Shown piece by piece: positions 57,426-64,000 of a stretch of DNA of 64,000 nucleotides. This DNA is from Bolinopsis microptera (Eukaryota; Ctenophora; Tentaculata; Lobata; Bolinopsidae). Where the stretch lies: contig NW_026971779.1 in the NCBI RefSeq assembly GCF_026151205.1, forward strand, positions 1-64,000. Reading direction: 5' to 3'. How positions within the stretch are numbered: position 1 is the first letter of the stretch; the number at the start of each line of letters is the position of its first letter. The notes below the pieces were generated by a model. That model was not told where the DNA came from. It was given only the letters and a program-made list of their open reading frames with translations, and did not search any database. A program made the position numbers and the translations under genes.

Positions 57426-60400
57426 GGTGTTTTTTTTTACTTAGATTTTTTAATCCAGTGTCTTAAAAAAATAAAAAAATCGAGCAAAATTTTTTAAAAT
57501 TGGGGGAACTTCTGACTCTTTGGGGGGGCCCCCTTAGATTTTCCCCCCCCAAATTTAAAATATTGGGGAAACGTACGTTGGGGGGCCCCCCAAAAAAACC
57601 CCTACAAAATCCACTACAAAATTAAGGGGAAAAAAGTCCCCCCCTTTTGCCCTCTACGTGTTTAATGTTTTTTACCCAATTTGGGAAAAGGGGAAAAAAA
57701 AAAAAGGGGCCCTTTTTTTTTTAAATTAAAAAATTTTAGTTTTTAAAATTTTAAAAAAAAATTTAATTAAAAAATTTGTCCCAAGGGGAAATTTTTATTT
57801 TTTTTTTTTTTTTTTTTTTCAAAACAAAGGGGACAAATTTTTTTAAAGGGGGGCCAAGTTTTTATGGGGGGCCAGGAAGGGTTTTCAAAATTTATTTCCA
57901 AATTTAACCACAACCAAAGTCCCTTCCCCTTTTGAAATGAAATAAAAACCTTTAAAATTAAAAAACCCCCCCTGAGACAAAAAAGAATTTTTTTTTTATT
58001 TTTTGGACGGTTTTGGGGCTATATTGGAAAAATGACCCTTATAAAAACCCTTTTTTCCCATTTATTTCCCCGCTTTCCCCAAATTCTCTTTTTACCCAAT
58101 TTATTTTTATCCTGATGGATGTTTTCCACTGCCTTTTTTTTTTTTTTTTGCTGAAAGCGGGGAATTTTGTTTTCGGGTTTTCGTTCCGGGGAAAAAACTG
58201 TTTTTTTTAAAAACCTGCAATGTTTCGCTTTAACCCTACGAAAAAAAATACCCGGAACCCCAAAACGGGGAAAACCAGGGGGATTTACAGAGAAAAAAAA
58301 ACGGGGTATTTTTTAAAAATTTTTACCCCTCTCCAAGCTGTGGGCCCCCCTTTTCCCCCTTTTTTTTTTTTTTTTAAAGCCAGCCCAATGTTTTTTTTGA
58401 AAAAAAAATTTTCCCTCCCCAACAAAAATTACTTCAGGCATTGACAAAAAAGAGAGCGTGCAAGGGTGGGAAAAAAAAAAGGGAAAAAAAATGGGGTAAA
58501 ATTCAAAAAAACAAGTTTTTGGGGGAAATTGGGGGCGACGGAAAAAGGGGGACAAGTCCCCCCTTTTCCATATAAAACCCCGGGTTCCCCCCCCCCCCCC
58601 CGAACCTTTCATGTCCCCGCAAAAAAAAATGAAAAGGGAAAATTTCGAAAAACAGCTACTTTTGAAAAAAAGAGTCCCAAAAAATTTTTTTGAGGGGGGG
58701 GGCCGAAAAACCCAAAATTTTCAGAAAAAAAAAAAGGGGTACGCAGAGAAAAAAAGGGGGGGTATTCAAACAACCGTCAGTGGTGAAAAATGGGTTAAAG
58801 AGGTGGATTTTTCCCCCCCCCCCCCCCCCCCCCCAAAAAAACCAGGAAAAAAATGCGGAAAACTGTGGGATTCCCCCCGCAAATCCACGGCCTCTAGGGA
58901 AAAAAATACTTTTAAAAGAAAATGGGGGTCAGGTTTTCTTTCAGCGCCAGGAAAAGTTTTTTTTGGGACTTTGTGCCAAGAAAAAATTAAAAGATTAGTG
59001 GGATGGATGCCCCAAGGGGGGCCAAGGGGGGTGGCCCCCACGATTTTGTAAAAAGCTCGATCGGGGTTTTGCAACTAGAAAAAAAGGATTTCAATTTTGT
59101 CCCCCCCCCCCAAGGATTGACCCCTGAAAAATGAAAAGGGGGGTTTTTTCCAAAAAGGATTGAAAAAAGCAAAAGTGGGAACAGGGGGTTGGGGGACAGC
59201 TGCCCCCTCAGTCTGATACAGCCCCTTGTTAGGGAAAACCGCAAACCGATCACGTGATTTTAGTTTTTGGGTTTTTAAAAACGACGAAAACCCCCGCCCA
59301 TTTTCCCCCGTAACAGAAAACCGGGAAATTAGGGTTTTTCTACCAATAAGGGTTTTTAAAAATGCCCAAATTTATGGGGGAAAGGGGGGGGGATCTGGTT
59401 TTTTGGGTAAAGGGGAAAGGGGGGTTTTTCTGGGAACGTGGGGGAAAAAAACCCCCTTTGGGGGGGGTTTGTTTGGGGGCCCGACCAAGGGCTACTTAAA
59501 AATTCCCCCCAGATCAAAAAAAAATTTTTCTTTTTGGGGAAATAAAGTTTGCCCCCCCAAAACCCGAAATTTTTTAATGCAGGAAAAAATCACAGTGCGA
59601 TAAGGGGGGGGGGGAAAAGGGGGCGAAGATGAAGAAAAAAAAAGGGACGATTATGATGGGGAGGGAAAATGAAAGTTTAAAAAGTGGGGGCCCATAAAAA
59701 ATTTTTTTGGCCCGAAAAGCGTTAGAAAAATTTTATGGGGGGGTCAAAGGGGGCAAAGAAAGCAAATTTTCTGACAGTTTTTTGGAGGAACCGGTCAGTT
59801 TCGCCCAAAAAGGGGCAAAGGGTTTTTTTTAAAAAAGATAAAACCCAAAAGGGGGAAAATTGTCCTTTAAACAAAAATCCCCAAATCCCCCCAAAACCCC
59901 CCCAAGTAAAAAAATTTATAACCTTCGGAAAACTTTTAAAACGGTGCAAAAAAAAATGGTTTCTGAAACTAATGAAAAGGTTTTCCAATCCCCGGGGGTT
60001 TTGGTTCAAGGTGTTGGACCCTAAAAAAGGGTTCGTTCCCCCAAAACCCCCCAAAAAAAAATGAAAAAAAATCGTTATCTATTTTGGGAAAATTTTGGAG
60101 ATCCCCTTTAAATTTTAAGATAAAAATGAAAAAAAACCCCTTTTTTGGGGGAAAAAAGTGGGGCCCCAAGAAAAAATCGGCCAAAAAAAAATCAAAAGGT
60201 GGATGATAAAAAAAAACAATCATCGAAAAGGGGAATTTTTGGGGTTGGCCCCCCAAGATCTTTTGGCTTTTTGGGGGCCCCCAGGAGTAAAGGACCCTAC
60301 TCCACCCCAAGAATAAAGGGGCTAAACCCCACTTGTGTGGGGAACTAAAAAAAGCCCCCCCCCAAAGATGGGTTTTTAAAAAAAAAAAAAAAAAAATCTT

Positions 60401-61549
60401 TTGTCCCCAAGGGGAAAATGCCAAAAAGCTTGTGGGAAGCAGGGAAACAGAGGGGTGGGTTTGGGGTGTGGGGAGGGGCAAGAAGAGGTTGGTGGGGGGG
60501 GAATTTTGGGGGGAAAATGAACTTTCCTCCTGGGGAACCCCAACTCGGGGGTCCCCCGGGGGGGAAAAAATTTTTTTTTCCCCCCATTTGGGGGAACACA
60601 GACAGCACCTTTTAACACCAAACACAAAAGGGTTTGCCCCCTTGATAAAAAAATTTACCGTAGAAAAAGAAAAAAAAAAAAAAAAAGGGAAAAAAACTAA
60701 ACACCAACAAAACCAAACCCGGGTTTGAGTGAATAAGGGGATGGGGGAAATTCTTAAAAACCCGTGGCCAGGGGATTATTTAGTTTAAGCAAAAAATTGT
60801 TGATTTTTTTAAACAAATAAAGTATAAAAATTCTTGGTTTATCATTTTTTTTTTTACTATGCCCCCATTAAATATTACCAGAGTAAAATTTAAATAAAAA
60901 AAGTAGAAAATAAGGCAACGTGGGGCTTATCCCAAAATTTAAAAACAAATTTTCACTTTTGGAAATAGTTTTTTAAAAAGGCCCATGAGGAAGCTGAAGG
61001 TGGGTAACAAAACAAATGGTATTTATTTGGTTGGGGACAGAACCACAGAGGCCGTTGCCAAATGTTTAAATTAAAAACCCCATACATCTGCCAAGGAAAT
61101 AGGTTTCCCCCCCCCTAAAACCAATAATAGTTTCGACAAGCTTCCTGCCTTCCGGAAAATTACTTTTGTCCCAAGTGATTTTCCGGGGCCCCCACGTGTT
61201 CCCTTTTCCACTTAAATTAAAATTAAAATTGGTTTTGTTTTTAAGGTCTGTTTCCCCGGGGGCAACTTCTTTGGGGGGATGATCAGTTTTACGATAAGTA
61301 GGGGCGATTGGGGGGGTTTGCCTTTTAGTTGGGGGACAAACGTGGTTTCGGGTACTTAAATTTTTTTAAGGTTTTTTCGCGATTGAATTTTTCCCTTTTT
61401 TACTTTAAATTTAAAAACCGTTTAGAAAATTTACAAAACCCGGGGTTTAACAATCAATCCTGAATTTCCCCCCACCAATTTTAAAAAGTAAAAAACAATT
61501 TTTTATTTTTTGCATATTAAATTAGAATTTAAAATATCAAGAACATAAT
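57426..61549. other. Homopolymer-rich sequence of doubtful quality
   Basis: Very dense runs of 4–22 identical bases in all four letters. Overlapping open frames on both strands encode almost only Lys, Phe, Pro and Gly and match nothing recognised. It may be a poor consensus of a real locus; no feature can be supported. Confidence 0.6.
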
Positions 61550-61584
61550 TCGTGAGAATCATTCATATCCTCATTGGGCCTCTT

Positions 61585-62430
61585 CTAATCTTTCCTGTAT
61601 TCTTTTCGGCCCTTTTTGACTGGACCGTGCTTTTTGTCACCCCTCATTTCTCTATCTTGGTATGGTTTGCCACCTTTTTTCTCCTTTTTGCCACCTTTTT
61701 TCTCCTTTTTGCCACCTCCCATCCTTTTATCATGCTCCATGTTGCGGCTGTGGACCTCCTTTCTTTTAGCTTCCTTATCTAGATCTTTTCCTGGCCAGCA
61801 TTCAGCCATACACTGTTTCTTACAGTCTAAGGTCTCGCATTCTGCCGCTGCCATGCAGTTCTTTGTGCATTCTTTGTCCTTTTTAAATTCTCCAAAAGGT
61901 CCCTTATCTAGATTTTTTTTCTGGCCAGCATTCAGCCATGCACTGTTTCTTACAGTCTAAGGTCTCGCATTCTGCCGCTGCCATGCAGTTCTTCGTGCAT
62001 TCTTTGTCCTTTTTAAATTCTCCAAAAGGTCCCTTATCTAGATTTTTTCTGTCCTGCATTCAGCCATGCACTTTTTCTTACAGTCTAAGGTCTCGCATTC
62101 TGCCGCTGCCATGCAGTTCTTCGTGCATTCTTTGTCCTTTTTAAATTCTCCAAAAGGTCCCTTATCTAGATTTTTTTCTGTCCTGCATTCAGCCATGCAC
62201 TGTTTCTTACAGTCTAAGGTCTCGCATTCTGCCGCTGCCATGCAGTTCTTCGTGCATTCTTTGTCCTTTTTAAATTCTTCGATAGTTTCCTTATCTAGAT
62301 CTCCCTGGATAGCATTCCCGTTATGCACTGTTTTCTTACAATCTTTTGGGACTCACATTCTGCCCGCTGCCATGCAGTTTCTTTTACACATTTTTTGGCC
62401 TTTTTAAATTCTTTGATCTGAAATTACCAC
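61585..62430 (-). CDS. Lysine-rich protein with 43-residue six-cysteine repeats (frameshifted in consensus)
   Basis: On the minus strand four near-identical units (62161–62289, 62033–62160, 61903–62032, 61774–61902) each encode about 43 residues: an LDK…EFKKDK segment and a core with six cysteines, ECTKNCMAAAECETLDC then KKQCMAEC (spacing C-3-C-5-C-4-C-3-C-3-C). A fifth, degenerate unit lies upstream (62290–62420). After the repeats comes a Lys/Gly-rich tail with GGKKEKK repeats, ending at a stop at 61585–61587. Unit lengths of 129, 128, 130 and 129 bp change the frame; the difference lies in one T run (6, 7 or 8 long), so a sequencing error is the simplest explanation. The paired cysteines suggest a small disulfide-bonded helical module, and the design suggests a secreted or structural protein, but the family was not recognised. 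The start codon was not identified. Confidence 0.55.
61774..62289 (-). repeat. Four 129-bp tandem repeats (coding)
   Basis: Repeats begin at 61774, 61903, 62033 and 62161 with cttatctagat. Two subtypes exist: the two low-coordinate units carry ctggccagcattcag, the two high-coordinate ones ctgtcctgcattcag. Confidence 0.93.
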
Positions 62431-62439
62431 CAAGTCCCC

Positions 62440-63062
62440 CTTCAGCATCTTCCTTTGAGAGTAATGGGGTTCAGCTCGTCCAAAATGCCCCTTTTTTTGA
62501 CTGGAACCGGTGCTTTTTTTGTCACCCCTCATTTTCTCTATCTTTGTATTTGTTTTGCCACCTTTTTTTTTTTCCTCCTTTTTTTTTTCCACCTTTTTTT
62601 CTCCCTTTTTTTTTTGCCCACCTCCCATCCTTTTATCATGCCCCCATGTTTGCGGCTGTGGGAAACCTCCTATTCTTTTAGGTTTTTCCTTATCTTAGAA
62701 TCTTTTCCCCTGGCCCAGCATTCAAGCCATGGCCACTGTTTTCCTTACAGTCCCCTAAGGGTCTCGCATTCCCTTGCCGCTGCCCATGCAAGTTCTTCCG
62801 TGCATTCTTTGTTCCTTTTTTAAATTCTTCCCGATAGTTTTTTCCTTATCTAGATCTCCCTGGATTAGCATTTCCGTTATGCAAACTGTTTTCTTCTTAA
62901 CAATCCTTTGGACCACCACATTTCTGCCGCCTGCCCATGCAGTTCTTTTACCCACATTTTTTTGGCCCTTTTTTAAATTCTTTTGATCTGATTACCCAAC
63001 CAAGCTACCGTTTTGGCAAAGGAAAAAGTGTGGAGCACTTGCAAAATGAAAGAAATACCCAT
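62440..63062 (-). pseudogene. Second, noisy copy of the cysteine-repeat gene
   Basis: The same elements recur upstream on the minus strand: an ATG at 63060–63062 followed by a hydrophobic stretch (MGISFILQVLHTFSF) that could be a signal peptide, an NQIK segment, one or two degraded cysteine units (62700–63000), and a KK/GG-rich tail (62490–62640) like that of the downstream copy. The frame breaks every few dozen bases, mostly at doubled letters. It leads directly into the NFRSK/IKEFKK start of the downstream copy, so this is a tandem duplication or a repeat inside one larger gene. Whether it is broken in nature or only in this consensus cannot be decided. Confidence 0.45.
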
Positions 63063-64000
63063 CTTCTTCCCCAAAAACTGAAATAACAAGGTCTTTCTAT
63101 AAGCTGTTGCAACTTTCAAAAAACCAAAAAATAATGAAAAAAATCCATCGGACAACTCGCTTTATAAAAGGGCCCACTTAGGTCCCACACTTTGTCTGTT
63201 CAATTTTCGGAGGAGTGGCTTTCCCATTAGCTTAAAAAGTATTTAGTTAAATGAATGCTATTGGGCGAAAACAAAATTATTTTCCACCCCTGTTTTTGGC
63301 TCCTTCCCATCGTAATCACCATTAAAAATCTGGCTTTTAAACTTGAAATGAAAGATCTTGGCAATGCGTTTAAAATTGAATGGATTGTTTTACTTTTGTG
63401 AAAAAATCGTAAAAAGGGAACCTTAAAGTTATTAATGTGTTACGTAACAATGGCAGTTTTTCCTCCCGTTTTCATCCATTTTATAAAGTAACAAATTATC
63501 CCAAAGCAAAGTTTAGGTCCTTTACGTTGGAAGAACCGTTCCCAAAAAACACTTTAAAATTAAAATTCTGTTAAGTGGAAGGCCTGGCAAAGTTTCAATT
63601 TTAAAAAAACGTGTCACAACGTAACCTCAAATGTAAAGACGTTACCTCGTCTGCAGGGGAGGCCCGGAAGAAGAAACAAGGATTCCAGCCCTCGCATCTT
63701 CCTGGCGGTTGCTGCCAAGCACAAACTTCCCTACGAAAATGTCCGTGTTCTGGGGCTTAAACTATCCCCCCCTCAGACGATTCTCTCAATTGAGTACGAA
63801 AAACCCACAACCACGAAGCCAGACCCCCGCAGCCCCTGAACGAAGAGAAATGCCCCTAAGATTCCCCCGAAAAGGAAAAGCTTGGCAGATCCCAAAAACC
63901 CCTTTTCCCGGGCGAAAACCAGAAAACCCCAATCAAAAAGCCCCTTGGTAAAAGAAACCCCTCGACCTGCCCAAATAAAACCAGACCCTCCCCTAAACAT
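63063..64000. other. Right-edge sequence without recognised genes
   Basis: Moderately noisy AT-rich DNA. The 75–80-codon open frames near 63709–64000 on both strands overlap each other and show no domain. Confidence 0.45.

Noticed and set aside
58013-60728. Long overlapping frames (up to 218 codons)
   Set aside because: Built almost only from homopolymer codons (Lys, Phe, Pro, Gly) with mirror frames on the opposite strand in a low-quality stretch; no domain or start context.

Overview
This window is eukaryotic, from an animal. The genes are intron-containing with GT–AG junctions, unique DNA is AT-rich, and the gene set (a papain-type protease fused to ShKT domains, an RBCC/TRIM protein, tubulin glycylase/ligase-like TTLL9, carnitine palmitoyltransferase 1) is metazoan. 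ShKT-tailed proteases, a ciliary TTLL and this style of LINE reverse transcriptase fit a marine or aquatic invertebrate, perhaps a cnidarian. The species cannot be fixed from the sequence.

Layout. 0.2–1.5 kb: a TTAA-flanked, 1.28-kb non-autonomous DNA transposon. About 1.6 kb: a lone minus-strand exon-like block. 2.4–4.4 kb: a decayed minus-strand LINE reverse transcriptase, split by a 789-bp hAT-type MITE with a perfect 8-bp target duplication. 5.7–7.5 kb: a single-exon secreted cysteine protease with two ShKT domains (+). 8.3–10.2 kb: a five-exon RING/B-box gene (−), convergent with the protease. 10.2–15.3 kb: repeat-rich intergenic DNA, including two copies of one dispersed repeat and a fold-back-like block. 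15.3–16.8 kb: TTLL9 in two exons (+). 17.9–24.5 kb: the first six coding exons of CPT1 (+), with two MITEs and several hairpins in its introns.

25.5–53.4 kb is one giant tandem satellite with a 184-bp unit, roughly 115 copies. Only the first copies are clean; later ones carry many small, mostly homopolymer-type insertions that stretch the unit to about 240 bp, which suggests unpolished long-read consensus. A second, roughly 310-bp satellite follows (53.4–55.5 kb), and then about four copies of the first satellite in inverted orientation (56.4–57.4 kb). 57.4–61.5 kb is homopolymer-ridden sequence of doubtful quality. 61.6–63.1 kb encodes (−) a lysine-rich protein with 43-residue six-cysteine repeats, present as one fairly clean and one noisy copy.

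The genes do not form a pathway. The main biological points are the CPT1 gene that stops at a giant satellite before its catalytic half, the protease–ShKT fusion, the mobile elements with intact insertion signatures, and the unrecognised cysteine-repeat protein. The main caution is sequence quality after about 26 kb: every long open frame inside the satellites is a by-product of repetition and noise.
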